Positions 46,282-59,626 of a stretch of DNA of 64,000 nt are shown here, piece by piece. The notes beneath the pieces were generated by a model. That model saw nothing but the letters and a program-made list of their open reading frames with translations. It had not been told where the DNA came from and ran no database searches. Within the stretch, counting starts at the first letter, position 1. Every line of letters starts with the position of its first letter. A program made the position numbers and the translations under genes. This stretch comes from Alisma plantago-aquatica. Taxonomy: Eukaryota > Streptophyta > Magnoliopsida > Alismatales > Alismataceae. The stretch is taken from NCBI GenBank assembly GCA_963693085.1, contig OY856409.1, forward strand, positions 1,535,309,072 through 1,535,373,071. The letters are read 5' to 3'.

Positions 46282-47867
46282 TGTTGGTAAGGTATACCCG
46301 TGGAGTCAATCATATGATGATTGGCATGGCATAATTACCTAAAAGGATTTGATTAATAATAACATATATAAAGGTAAGCTTCCAATTCATCTATTTCACT
46401 CACTTATGAGATAATGAGGATACATAGTGAATGTCTAGAGAATTATATTACTCAATGACATATGTTGCAAGTTCCTATCCTTGTGATGAGATCATACAAA
46501 TGTTAAGAGTACATATACATATTCTCATTATGTCCATGATTGATTGCTATTTTGGAAGGTTGATAGACAACAATAACACACAAGATCATAGTGTGAGGTG
46601 GTTGATGACTAAATCTCATTAGTCACAATATGGAAATATCAAAACAAGCACACAGATATATGTTAGAGAACAATGTATTGGACAGACCCACCTTGAGAGT
46701 GACACATGGTTATGGTGGTCACAGTCATCTCTCATAGTGAAGGTGGTGATTGTGATTCTTAGACCTAAAATCACTGTACCCTTTACATGTTGTTGGGTAC
46801 GCTCTGACTTCATTAAACACAGTCCTAAAATATGGGTTGTTATAACGGTGATGATTGGGTGACTTTGACACATGGGGATAGACTGTGAGTGATAGATATG
46901 GGATTTTTCCCTCCTACTCGAGTATGATATCCTGACCACTTGATTAGTGAGACTAAGAAACACATGCGCATCCACATGTGAATTGATATATGATATGTAG
47001 GTCACATTATCTCAGATAGTCTACTCTTGGTTAAAGAAACATGGACTAAACATTGAGAGGATGAACAACCATGCCTTGAGTTCATCTTGGATATCAAAGA
47101 CAAAGGAATTATACAATCAATGCAACACCTAACAAAGATTGTAGGTTGAAGTTGTTCCCCAACTTTCCATTTCACTTAGGTAGCACCGGTGTGTGACTAG
47201 GCACCACTCTTTGCTTTTGATGTCATAAGCTAGCTACAGACATTCACTGCAAATGTGACATGGGACCTATAGGGTCACACACATAGGAAATCATATAGAA
47301 GAGGAGTTTGATCTTCAATGACAATTGGATTGATTACTAAAGTGATTAGGTATTCAATTCACACAATTGATTTCTTGATTGGTTGATCAGGTCTACCAAA
47401 TGACCATATCACTGGGTGAGACATGCATTTGAGCTGCCAGATGAACATCTCAAGTAGTTGAGACAGCTGTTTGGGGGTTAGGCTGATCAAAGATCGATTT
47501 GTCTTAGTTTTGACCTTGAACCAACTAGCTCAACTTAACTAACCAGACGACCATCTGGGTGAGTGTGATGGGCGTCTCGCTTGGGTGAGATGGCTCGGTT
47601 CGGTCGAACATAGGTTCGGGATGTTTCCTGAATAGTTTCAATTATTCTTTACTTGAGGAACATGGAAATTAATATGAGATATTAATTGAATTTGGAATAG
47701 ACAAATTCATTTTAGATTGAGAACTTATAAATGGCCGTTTGGCAGTACGAGATGGTAGTCTCGCATACCTAGGCAAAATGGTCATTTCGGCTGTTGTAGG
47801 TTCTTTCCACTCCTGTACCTTTATCCCATATCGGATAGCAAATGTGAACCTTGACCCTGTCCTCTGC

Positions 47868-47876
47868 TATATATAG
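47868..47876 (+). promoter_or_regulatory. TATA box of the copia 5' LTR (copy at 56221-56229 in the 3' LTR)
   Basis: TATATATAG followed by AGGGGTACTGGGGG is identical in both LTRs, so transcription should start roughly 30 bp downstream, next to the CACAA array. Confidence 0.7.
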
Positions 47877-47901
47877 AGGGGTACTGGGGGTTTCCTAGAG
47901 T

Positions 47902-48029
47902 ACAACACAACACAACACAACACAACACAACACAACACAACACAACACAACACAACACAACACAACACAACACAACACAACACAACACAACACAACACAA
48001 CACAACACAACACAACACAACACAACACA
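47902..48029 (+). repeat. CACAA pentanucleotide microsatellite, about 25 units
   Basis: An uninterrupted ACAAC/CACAA array. The corresponding site in the 3' LTR (56255-56272) has only about three units. Cysteine/leucine/valine frames across it are artefacts. Confidence 0.97.
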
Positions 48030-48580
48030 GACAACTGAGAATCAATTCTTTTGACAATTGTTGTCCTTTCTGGTTGTGGTAACCAAGAGAGCCTGGGCAA
48101 GCCATACCTGAAAAGGAGGGATGGACAATGGGTAAGAACAACTGAGAAGTTGTCATTGTGGGAGAGTAGGTTGGTGAGTAGTATACCAATGGAGAGGAAA
48201 ACTCCTTCTTGTCCGTTCTTGGTGAACGATATAAGTTTTAGTTGGTCTATGTGGACTACTCTAAAGGCAGGAGTCCTTTGGCTGCTGCTTGGAGAGAAAA
48301 GTCTACATGCAGTCCGTGGCTAGACCACCAGAGTCACTGCAGAGGTTGCATAGATGTTGTTCATGGTGAAGACCAGGAGCTGCACAACCACCATCTAGGA
48401 GAAACTTGTCAGCAATTGTAAAGAAGTGGGTTTTGTCGGTGGACTTGCTCCATGACCATGTATAACTTACTAAAACCATCCTTCCTATTTCATAGTATTT
48501 GATGCAATCTTGTTATTATGGGAATACATACATTTTTTTTTGTTTCCACTGTTATACTCTATGCCTGTATTTTCCAACAG

Positions 48581-48594
48581 TGGTATCTGGGCCA
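48581..48594 (+). other. Copia primer binding site, initiator tRNA-Met type
   Basis: TGGTATCTGGGCCA, one base after the LTR end, differs at two positions from TGGTATCAGAGCCA. Confidence 0.8.
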
Positions 48595-48727
48595 CGTCAA
48601 TTTACTATGTTTTAGGATAATCGATATGATTGAATTTTAGTTTTATCATTTATTTATTGCATACAATGTGAATATTTAAACTTCTCTCATATGCATATCT
48701 GATAAAAGACCACATAATCCCAAACTA

Positions 48728-48769
<42 letters not shown>

Positions 48770-49155
48770 TTAGGCTAGAATATACTCGAGTGTATCCGGA
48801 GCAGAATACACTCAAGTAGTTTTTCATGATGCAATATTTTTTTTGAAAATCTAATCTGTTGATATTCTTAAACATCTCATGAACAACTCATACACAAAAT
48901 TTGAGCACATTTGGATATGTCTAGCTCAAGTTATGAAGACCGCAAAAATTATGCATTTCAAATTAGTTTCGCGTGTCGATTTTGTTGCCCTCAGATGAGT
49001 GACTTACACTCATCCAAATGGGCTCAAAATTTGTATGTAGCCTATTTATAGTATGACAGTGAAGATCAGTGGTTTACATTTTGCAAAAAATAGTCTTGAT
49101 ATGCAAACACACTTGAGTGTATTCATGCGATCCGTACACTCGAGTGTATTCTAGC

Positions 49156-49222
<67 letters not shown>
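48728..49222. mobile_element. MITE-like element with GA/CT-ended inverted repeats in TA microsatellite
   Basis: The left arm GAGAGTTAGGCTAGAATATA with CTCGAGTGTATCCGG (from about 48758) is matched in inverse by the right arm ending at about 49187 (CCGTACACTCGAGTGTATTC, TAGCCTGACTCTCTC). Length is about 430 bp between (TA)n tracts at 48728-48752 and 49187-49222. There is no coding capacity. Confidence 0.75.
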
Positions 49223-49227
<5 letters not shown>

Positions 49228-49550
49228 GTATATCTTCGCGACCCATGTAGGTAACTAAGATTCGCTACCCGTGCATCAGTTTTGTAATAGGAAGGCATAT
49301 ATTTATAATAGACATACTCATTTTGTAATAGACATGCTCATTTTGTAAATAAGCATGATATTTGTATTCTCCGTCTGGAAATAGTATATATTTATGACTG
49401 TAACATTGTTGTAATACAAAAGGAGTCTTTTTATTACAATTTTGGTCGTCTCATTACAAATTTTGACCGTCTCATTACAAATGCATCTTCCTATTACAAA
49501 ACTGATGAACAGGTAGCGAATCTTAGTTACCCGCACGAGTAGTGAGGATA

Positions 49551-49590
<40 letters not shown>
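49223..49590. mobile_element. Second MITE-like element, also flanked by TA microsatellite
   Basis: The left arm GGGTATATCTTCGCGACCC, then GGTAACTAAGATTCGCTACC, CATCAGTTTTGTAATAGGAA, is repeated in inverse at 49480-49555 (TTCCTATTACAAAACTGATG, GGTAGCGAATCTTAGTTACC, GGATATACCC). Arms are about 75 bp and total length about 330 bp. (TA)n tracts lie on both sides (to 49223 and 49555-49586). Inside, ATTTTGTAATAGACAT-type repeats occur. Confidence 0.8.
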
Positions 49591-49591
<1 letters not shown>

Positions 49592-50849
49592 ACACGCATC
49601 ACCCTAAAATCGGTTTTGATGGTAGATGTGTAGTGTGGTTATGGTGAATACCTTTTATCTGTGTGGTTGGATGGATTGGTTCTTGTTTATCTCAGTCTGC
49701 GTACCGAGCCTCTACCTCCTCTTCTCAATGTAAAGTTAATGCTTTCCAAACTTTGCACCCCTCAAATGTAACTCAAGATTTCTCTTATTCAATGTAATAA
49801 AGTAGAAATATGATAGTTTCTTTTCATGCAATGACTTTGAAGACGTTCATCGCCAGTTGAGATGACAAGTTTGTGAGACGAGCCAACCATGTAGATGATC
49901 ATAGAGGACATATGTTGATGTAACCAATTGACTTCCTAGTGGGCCCAACCGAACGTTTGGAAGGAGTCCAGCCATCGGATGGATAGGAGGCCAAATGATC
50001 ATCCCTAGAGGCTAAATTGAGTGTTTGGCAGGAGTCCAAACATAGATTGGACAGGAGGACCAATCGACCGGCCAAGAGGCGAGACGATTGATTCAAGGGT
50101 TGAATCGATCTACCCAGATTGGCAAGTACAAATCTACATCAACCGCGGGTTGATACATGTGATGTGATGATTGACCTAGGTTGTAGTAATCCCTTGTGGC
50201 TCTGAGGAATTACAAGTACACTTGGCCATAACCATCACTTTTTGTTTTGTATTGCATGTTACATTGTAGGATATAACATGTATATGATACATACTATATG
50301 TGATGATTGGATACAATATATGTATATATATATATATATGATATATATAAAATCCCTCAATAAAAATATTAAGTATAAGATGCTTTCCAATAGCAATACA
50401 CATGAAAAACTTGTTCGACCAAGCATAGGTGACGCCAAAGCATGGTGCACCGTCTACCATGTGGAAGTGTAATGGTACCAATGTAGGTGCCGTCAAAGCG
50501 GTGTGCATTATTATCATATTGGCTATTGGGTTAGGCTTAACCGGTGATTCTCAAAGCGTCTAGGCCTAAAAGCATGCAAATGATTATGGAAAAGAGTTGT
50601 GCATGCCATCTACTCAAGAATTGCATATGATGCAATTGGCATGATTGTCTACCTTAATGATTGATGATGTATGTCGATGTAGGCTGGGTAATAATTGAAT
50701 AATTTTGGATCTTGGCTCATTAGAAAATTGTTTGCTTCAATTTTCTAAATTGATACTTGAGGGTTGTCAATTTGAACAAAATAATGAGAACAATAATTAA
50801 TTAAAAACCTAATTATTATCACCCAAACTTTGATCAAATAAAATAAAAA
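49591..50849. other. Copia leader region
   Basis: No gene is seen. A (TA)n tract lies at 50325-50348. By position it is the untranslated leader between primer site and gag. Confidence 0.4.
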
Positions 50850-51691
50850 ATGAGTTTTGAAAAAATTGCAAATTCTTTGGTAGAATCAAATGAAAACTAC
50901 AAACAATCACTTTTCTCTATGATCGGTCCTTGAGAAGGACAAACTTGTTAGGAACAACTTCCACGATTGGTTTAGGATGCTAAGAATTGTTCTCACGCAG
51001 GAGTGCAAGCTCTATGTCTTTAAAATGCTAGAACTAGAGGAACCTATTCAAAATGCTCCAAGGGATGATAATGATGCTTATAAGAAGCATACTGAAGATG
51101 CCATGGATGTCAAGTGTCTAATTCTATGTACTATGAACCATGAGTTGCAAAGGAAGCATGAGAACATGGGGGTGATTGAGATAGTCACACATCTCAAGAA
51201 CATGTACCAAGATCAGGCAAGACAGGAGAGATACAATGTCTCCAAAGCGTTGTTCAAGTGCAACATGACATAAGGAGATATAGTAGGTCCTCATGTACTC
51301 AAGCTCATTGGATATGTGGAGAACCTAGCTAGATTGGGATCGCCCTTGTGTCAAGAGTTGGCCACTAATGTGATTCTACAGTCTCTTCCAGAGTCATATA
51401 GTCAGTTTGTCATGAACTACAACATGAACAACTATGACAAACCATTGACAGAGTTGTTGGGCATGTTGAGAATAGCTGAGACACAAATGAAGAAAGATAA
51501 GCCCAAGTCTGTGATGATGATTAGCAAGATAAAGGGAAAGTCTAAAGGCAAATGCAAAGCTAAGAAGAGTTCTAAAGCTAGCCAAAAGACCAAGCCTTCA
51601 GATCTCAAGGTAAAAGTTGGAGTAAAGAAACAAAGAGGCGATTGTCACCATTGTCACCAGCTTGTACATTGGAAGAGAAATTTCCCACTCT
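50850..51691 (+). pseudogene. gag: Copia gag, decayed
   Basis: The ATG at 50850 opens MSFEKIANSLVESNENYKQS. After a one-base shift it continues LEKDKLVRNNFHDWFRMLRI and LTQECKLYVF (copia gag N-terminal motif, family form NFLDWFRNLRIVL). Then come MDVKCLILCTMNHELQRKHE, LKNMYQDQARQERYNVSKAL, a stop after CNMT (51270), and ILQSLPESYSQFVMNYNMNN, LTELLGMLRIAETQMKK. The zinc knuckle CHHCHQLVHWKRNF has lost its last Cys. The frame stops at 51691. Confidence 0.85.
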
Positions 51692-54591
51692 AGTTAGAGG
51701 AACTAAAGAAGAAGAAGGACGAAACTGAGGCCTCCACTTCAAGTATGAACAACATAAGATAAATTTGATTACTTCTTCATTTTGATATGTGATACCGAAT
51801 ATAGATCTGACATACTGATGTGCAAGATTTGACAAGAAGTAAAGACCTACATGGAAGGACAAAGATGGACAAGGCGGAGCAAGTGTTGCAGAAGTTGTAG
51901 TCTACATTTAAATTTATCTTATCCCAATGGGCATGTAATAGAGTTACTAGAACTACTACTTCATTATGCCATTAGAATAGAAACATTTTCTTTATTCATC
52001 TTGTAGGGACAAGGATGATTATCAATAAAGAATTATTAGTGCTTCTATTTCGAAGATATGATATTGCATGGGATAAGGCCTAAAACATCTTGTGATACTT
52101 TGTGAAATGATCCAAAGATGAATGTTTATAATTTTTATACCAGAAGAATATAATTGTTAACTCAAGATTTAGCATTAATAATCTTGTTTGAACACATAAT
52201 AAACACATACCTAGATTACATATTGATGTTGGTCTAGATTACCTTGGTTATTGAACCTAAGGAAACATGCATGTCTTAGTCTCGCACAATATGACATGGC
52301 ATCGTTCACTATATGTAGTGGGAAGATAAAGCTTTCATTAGACCTTATGAATATGATGCATGAAAATCTTATTTAATGAATGTTAGAGATAATTAACTCA
52401 TACTTCATTTTCATTTAATGGTAATATGATGTTATGTACCAAATAAAATGAAAGCATTAATTTCTTAAAAATGTTCAAGAGGATTGTAAATGAAGTGTGA
52501 CATTGACGAAAGTATTAAGATACTTTGATATGATCAAATTTTGAAATACTTGTACATCAATATCTTGAGAACCTTATGGAAAAGACTATGATAATGTATC
52601 ACAAGTCAGATCCACCTGAGTGTGATGATGTGTCAGAATGAAGGAATTATACAATGATGAGTCATGATATAATTACCAATTAATCTAATCTTCTTATCCT
52701 CACAAATATATACATATCACTAAATAATATACCACATGAATGGTTTGTAAGACATCATATATGATATGATTTGGGAATGTCCCAATATGTCTGAGGGACT
52801 GAAAACTACATTGAGAAAGTTGTTTCTTGAATAAGGTTTATCCATAAACCATGATTGTTGAACATTACTATTAATCCCAATCTAGTAACAAAATTGTTTT
52901 GTTGGTAGGATAACTGAGTTCCTAAAGATTCACTGGGAGTAAAAGTAGAACTCAAAATGTTTGAGGTCAACAACAAGGGTACAATGAGAACAATGAGAAT
53001 CACAAGTTATTGTGGAATCTCAGGTTCATCATGTAATACAGAACAAAATATTCTAGTAGAACACATCTTAGATTGAAGGATTGCGAATCCAACTATTCAG
53101 ATGGGTTGGTCATATAGGATGAGCCAACTAGTCAAGTAGAAACATTTTTATCAGCTATATGGAATCCATGTAAGCTAACAAGGTAGGACCTTTATAGCAC
53201 CACCTAAAGGGGTAACACCTGAAGGGTACAATAGGGTCTTATGATCAAGACCCACGTGTATAACATAAAGTGAAAAATTGGTTGAGTAAATCAAGTTCAA
53301 AGTGTTGAACATGATAGAAATTCGTTTACCAATTGTCATGCTTGTTGTTGTAGTTAGAATGGACTATGAAATTTTTTTCATATGAAAATGGAAAATGGAT
53401 TCTCTAAGGGAATACATTAGAGGAGTATACATGACACAACCTAAAAGGTTTCATAACCTCATGAATGCAAATTAAGTCCATAAACTACAAAGTTCAATCT
53501 GGGATTGAAACAAGCAACTCAGAAATGGGATCTTATGACTTGACAAGATAGTCAAAGAGTTTTACTTAATTCAAGACAAAAGATGAAATATGTGTTTACA
53601 AAAGATTTAGTGGGAGCATATATGAATATTCCACATATGATGTGAAATGGAATCTTAATATTGTGAATATTGAGAACTGGCATGAAAACTCCTTTAGGTA
53701 TGAAGGATAAGGGGAAATTTCTAATGAGATGATAATCAAGGCCTATAGAGTTAGTTCTTGAATGTATCACAATGGAAGTTTGAGCAGATACAATAGCCTT
53801 GTGTTGAAAGAGTTCAACACAGAAGGATTCAATGAGAGAAAATTCAGATTAGTCTTTCATGAACCCTATATTCAAATTCATGTGAAGAATGGAAATATCA
53901 TGTATTAGATTCCATGGGCCAGCCCAACAATGGATCTATCATGTAAGCTATTAACACACTTATCCCATATAATCTTGTATGTACTAGACATGACAAGATG
54001 ATGAGTAAATTCCAATATAGGTTATTGGAATGTCATAGAAGATATCCTTTAGTACTTGAGAAGTGACTTAAGAATAAAATTACTAGTCAATGATGATAGC
54101 AATAAAAAAGGAAGAGTTGGATGTAAAGGGTTACATGATGAAAGCTTCCATAAATAATAAAGTTGATTGCAAATTAACATATGTTTTGATTTTAAAGGAG
54201 AAAAGGATGTTATCAGTTGGAAGGGTTCCGAACTAACAACCATTAGTTATATTCTACAATATAAGCCACGTATACTTGGGTTGTGAACACAGAGTGATAC
54301 CATATGGATCTAAAGGTTTATGTGATGAACTTATAGATGTTCCAACCATTGATGACTCAGTAGATATACTATGACAACAATAGAGCTAATTGTTAGGAAA
54401 AGAATATAAGATGCCATATTACAGTGGTTCCATCTCAGAGTGAAGAGATAAGAAACATGCAATATACCAAATATAAGCAAAGTGTTGCTAACCCGCTAAA
54501 TCAACACTAGCACAGTAGAAGCATGTTGAACATGATTAGATCACTAAGGATGAGATCCGTTGGTGATTAGATCTAAGTGCAAGTGGGATTC
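51692..54591 (+). pseudogene. Copia pol, very heavily decayed
   Basis: Only scattered pol traces remain, across all frames. There is an integrase-like part at 52200-52500, an RT-like part around 53480-53620 (CVYKRFSGS at about 53594, like the EPCVYKKVSGS segment), and an RNase H-like part around 54030-54240 (YWNVIEDIL-stop-YLRSD). Stops occur every few codons. A polypurine tract AAGTGGGATT at 54581-54590 borders the 3' LTR. Gene order gag, integrase, RT, RNase H identifies Ty1/copia. Confidence 0.6.
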
Positions 54592-56823
54592 TATTGGTAA
54601 GGTATGCATGTAGAGCCAATAATATGATGATTGACATGGCATAATTACCTAAAAGGATTTGATTGATAATAACATATATAAAGGCAAGCTTCCAATTCAT
54701 CTGTTTCACTCAGTTATGAGATAATGAGGATACAGAGTGAATGTCTAGAGAATTATATTACTCAATGACTTATGTTGTCAAGTTCCTATCCTTGTGATGA
54801 AATAATAATGATGTTAAGAGTACATATACATATCCTAATTATGACCATGATCGGTTGTTATTGTGGAAGGTTGATAGACAACAATAACACACAAGATAAG
54901 AGTGTGAGTTGGTTGATGACTAAATCTCATTAGTCATGATATGGAAATATCAAACCAAGAACACATATATATGTTAGAGAACAGTGTATCAGATAGAGCC
55001 ACCTTGAGAGGGACACATGATTATGGTAGTCACAGTCATCTCTCACAGTGAAGGTGGTGATTGTGATTCTTAGACCTAAAATTACTACACTCGTCACATG
55101 TTGTTGGGTACACTTTGACATCATCAAATACAGTCCTGAAACATGGGTTGTTATAACAGTGATGATTGGGTAACTTTGACACATGGGGATAGACTACGAG
55201 TGATAGATATGGGATTTGTCCCTCATACCGCAGTATGATATCCTGGCCACTTGATTAGCGAGACTGAGAAATGCATGTGCATGCACATGTGAATCGATAT
55301 ATGATATTGGGGTTACATTATCTCATACAGTCATTTCTTGGTTCAAGAAACATGGATTGAATGTTGAGAGGATGACCAACCGGGCCTCGAGTTCATCTAG
55401 GATATCACAGACAAATGAATTATACAATCACTACAACACCTTACACATATTGTAGGTTGCGATTGTACTCCAACTTTCCATTTCACTTGGGTAGCACTGA
55501 TGTGCGAATAGGTACCACTCTTTTCTTGTGATGTCATGAGCTAGTTATGGACATTCACTACCAACGTGACATGGGACCGATAGGGTCACACACATAGGAA
55601 CTCATATAGAAGAGGAGCTTGATCTTGAATGACAATTGCATTGATTGCTAAAGTGTTTAGGTATTCAATTCACACAATTGATTTCTTGATTGGATGACCA
55701 GGCCTGCCAAACAACCATCTCACTGGGTGAGATGGCCATTTGGGAAGCCAGACGGGCATCTCAAGTAGTTGAGATGGCCATTTGGGGGTCAGGCTGATTA
55801 GAGATCGATTTGGCTTAGTTCTGACCTTGAACCGACTGGTTCAATGTGATTGAACTGACCGACTCGACTCAACTCACTAGACGGCCAGCTAGGTGAGTGA
55901 GACGGGCATCTCACTTGGGTGAGACAAATTGGTTGGGTCAAACAAAGGTTTAGGATCTTTCCCGAATAGTTTTGATTGTTCTTTACTTGAGGAACAAGGA
56001 AATTAATATGAGATATTAATTGAATTTGAAATAGCCAAATTCATTTCAGATTGGGAACTGCCAAAGGGCCATTTGCAAGTGCGAGATGACCGTCTGGGTG
56101 TGCGAAACAGATGTTTTGACTGTTGCAGGTTGTGAAAATTTAAGATCCTTCAGTTCTTTCCACTCCCACACCTTTATCCCATTTCAGATAGCAGCTGAAA
56201 ACCTTGACCCTGGCCTCTGCTATATATAGAGGGGTACTGGGGGCTTCCCAGAGTAAAACACAACACAACACAGACAACTAAGAATCATTTCCTCTGGAAA
56301 TTGTTGTCCTCTCTGGGTGTGGTAACAAAGAGAGCCCGGGCAAGTCCTGCCTGAAAAGGAGGGATAGCCAACGAGTGAGAACAAATGAAAAGTTGTCATT
56401 GTGGGAGAGCAAGTTGGTGACTAGTACACCAACAGGGATGACAAATCCTTTCTATCCGTTCTTGGTGAACGTTAGGAGTTCTAGTTGGTCCGTGTGGACT
56501 ACTCTAGAGGCAGGAGTCCTTTGGATGTGGCTCGGAGAGCAAAGTCAACCTGCAGCCCGTGGCTAGACCACTGGAGTTGCTTTAGAGGTTGCGCAAACAT
56601 TGTTCGTGGTGAAGACCAGGAGCTACACAACCACGGTCTAAGAGAAACTTGTCAGCAGTTGTAAAGAAGTGGGTTTTGCCACTGGACTTGGTCCAGGACT
56701 AGGTATAACTCACTAAAACCATCCTTCCTATTTGATAGCCGTTGAAGCGATCTTGCTACTATGGGAATACAGATAGATAATTTTTTGTCCTACTACTATA
56801 CTTTATGCCCGTATTTCCCAACA
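54592..56823 (+). mobile_element. Ty1/copia 3' LTR, 2232 bp
   Basis: Starts TATTGGTAAGG (second base changed from G) and ends CCCAACA. It aligns with 46282-48579 throughout. It has only about three CACAA units (56255-56272). The right flank, TGAATCC, continues the LINE. Confidence 0.9.
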
Positions 56824-58606
56824 TGAATCCATCAACGACACAAGAGCAAGACACACATCCAAGTAGTGCACTTACAATGGTGCCCAATGATTGTTCTCAC
56901 AGGGAACATGTGCGATGGGGCCATGGCTTATCGCCAACGCTAGATCAGATGAGTGATTCGTATTGGGAATGCATCCATGGCCATCATGCCAAGACAAAAA
57001 TCTCTATGGCTGAATCTCATAAGTTGGCATGCCTTTCCCTAATGGTTTGGATTATCTATCTAACCATAAACATGTGCAAGGTAGTCAGACTTGTTGGGGT
57101 TTCAAACCCAAGGCATGGAAGGTCGATGTGCTAAACTCCATGACACATACCGTCAACTCCATGTATACTAACAGTGGTGGCATGTGGGTGACTCTCATGG
57201 TTGTATATACCTACACCATAACACGTGATCTCTAAATTAAAATTACTGATGTGGATCAGACAATGAAAGGTCCTTGAATCCTTATGAGTGACTTCAACTG
57301 CACACATTTTGCATTGGAGAAGAGAGGAGTATGTGAACGAGGGTTACATGCCATCTTTGACTTCAATGATACAATCACCACTTCTAGATTCATCAAGGTG
57401 CTATTGCACGATAGAGTACTGACATGGAGTAACTTGTACAATGTAGATAGGCATCACTTGAAAACTTAAACTTGTCTTGTAAATGATGCTTTCGTTGACA
57501 CATTGCTGAGTCATTCATCTCGCTCAATTTCCCTTTAGTGATGAGTGACCATGCCTCCCTGCTGACACACTTAGTAAGAGAGATGAAATGAAAGCAAGTA
57601 AACCCTCTACAAGCCTGAATTACAGGATAGGGTGGGAAGGGTTTGATGATGCCATAAAATGAGTATGGAGCACAAAAATGGAAGGCAATCCAGTCTACAT
57701 TGTGAACAAACTCTACAAGCTACAAAATGTGCCACTAAGGAATAAGAAGCAAAAAAATGCAATATCTTCTTCTTGAAGTAGGACACTCTCAAAGATTTTG
57801 TAAGGTTCAATAAAGCCCTTCAGATGACGCCCCTAGATGCTAATTTAATCTGGTAAGATGGAGACTTAAGAGGATGCATGGATTCTCTAACAAAGAGGAG
57901 GAGTGCATCATTGACCAAAGAAGTCAGTTTGCTTGGGATAAAGATGTTGAACACAAGACAAGTTTGTATCAAGGTGCAGTCAAATACAAGATGGTCAAAG
58001 ACTCCACTCAAGATCTTATTGATGCAAATACATAAGATTCATGCTCTCCTCCAACTTGTAGAAGAGGCATTGGACTTTTTCACCGGTTTGTACAATGGAC
58101 AACATAATAATCGTGAAGGATTCCCTATCCAACATGTGTGGAAGATATTGATTGAGTAGAACACTTGATTATGTGCTTGGTCACTTCCCTGGAGGTTCAG
58201 GATGCACTCTGGTCCATTGGGGTGGACAAAGCATCGAGACCGGATGGCTTCGATGAGAGATGGGTTTGACATGCATGGTCAATCATTGCAAAAGACATAT
58301 GTGTGGGGAAAAGATGGTTGTTTGAGAGTGGATGCAGGGGAAGGATATGCAATCATGCCTTTCTTGCTCTCATCCCAAAAACAATGAGAGTTCCGACAAT
58401 GAGAGACTTTAGGCCATCACATGTTGTGGTATCTTATACCAAATATAGAGCAAAATTCTTGCAAGAAAACTGAAAGCGGTCCTTCCCATGATTTTCTCAC
58501 CCAATCAGGGTGCTTTCATCCTAGGTAGGGATATTGTGGACTATGCCCAGACTGTAGGAAAATTCTTATAAGGGTTTGACATCAAATGTGCTAAACCAAA
58601 AGTGTA
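56824..58606 (+). pseudogene. L1-type LINE ORF2 (endonuclease and start of RT), decayed and truncated
   Basis: The endonuclease part is visible at 57270-57480: ILMSDFNCTHFALEKRGVCE (family: MGDFN), then FDFNDTITTSRFIKV and HDRVLTWSNLYN. The linker at 57610-58160 includes EEALDFFTGLYNG. RT starts at about 58430-58600 (ILARKLKAVLPMIFSPNQGA then FILGRDIVDYAQ, the conserved plant LINE RT segment) and breaks off at 58606 where an LTR element is inserted. It belongs to the same LINE as 43858-46281. Stops and shifts are frequent. Confidence 0.8.
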
Positions 58607-59618
58607 TGTAACAGACTAAATCTCATGGTCCTTTATGCAATTTACCCACTTTTGAGATTTTATTTTCTTTCTAGTCCTTTTAGACCTTTTTCCTAAATTT
58701 CCCATTCTTTTGTATCTTCTTTGGCCTCAATATTGAAATTGAGCGAAGTTTGATGATGAAATCTATATTTTACCACATTCATGTCAATGAATGGATTTTT
58801 GCACAAATATCTCAAATGATGAGATAATTGAGGACTAATTGTGCAATATGGCCATTAATGGCAGATAACTTAATGGATAATGCTAATTTGGAGCTATTAT
58901 ATCTTTTTGGATAAAGATATGATTAATAATGTGTATTTGAGTTAATGTATGAGAGTAATTAATCTTTTTCTTTCTCTCTCCTAAAAAATGATATTCATGT
59001 ATGAAAAGATGCTATTATGTTGAAATATGACTCTTAATGATGATATGTCTCGAATTTCACTCACTCATGTCATTAAAAGACTCTTTTCACATTAATCATT
59101 CATTTTATACATTAAAATATGCATTAATAGCCAATATAGCATTTTAGGGACAAAATGTGTGTAAAACGAGAAACTAATGGAATAGCATTGTTCTAGGCAT
59201 TGTAATTAACATATGTGAGGTCATTTGGACTTTCTTTGACCCCTCAAATTGATTTTATAAGTTTTAATATAGTGTGACTTTGGTATTTGAATCATTTTCA
59301 TTTAAATGACATTTATTCGCCAAAGTCCCTTCATTTACTCTGTCACACACCCGATTGCCATACGATCTCGATCCAATGGCTAGGAGCTCGTCTCCAACCT
59401 CTAGCCATTGGGCAACCTAGGACTCCTCAGTTCTGCGATGTCGTTCTCTCTCTCCTCAACCGTTTCCTGAGATTTTACCTTCGTTGAGTGCGTCTCCCCG
59501 AGCCGCATCGTTTAAACTATGGAACGACCGCTCCCGCGCACCATGGCCGAAGTGCCCAATGGTGCCGGACATGGCCTCTCCTCTCCCATGGCGTTTCGAC
59601 TCAACAAACTTCCTCACC

Positions 59619-59626
59619 TATAAATG
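59619..59626 (+). promoter_or_regulatory. TATA box of the terminal LTR element
   Basis: CCTATAAATGG in the only G/C-rich part of the LTR; it fits an LTR promoter at the U3/R border. Confidence 0.55.

Larger units (their letters stand above)
46282..48579 (+). mobile_element. Ty1/copia 5' LTR, 2298 bp
   Basis: Starts TGTTGGTAAGG and ends CCAACA, followed at 48581 by a primer site. It matches 54592-56823 over its length (for example the first 150 bp and the segment around 47868 against 56221). A TATA box TATATATAG is at 47868-47876. A CACAA array of about 128 bp at 47902-48029 lies just downstream. Both LTR borders are flanked by GAAT (46277-46280 and 56825-56828), an imperfectly placed target duplication. 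Confidence 0.9.

Noticed and set aside
47821..48189. Minus-strand frame with long Cys-Val-Val-Leu-Cys repeats
   Set aside because: It is a translation of the CACAA microsatellite in the copia LTR.
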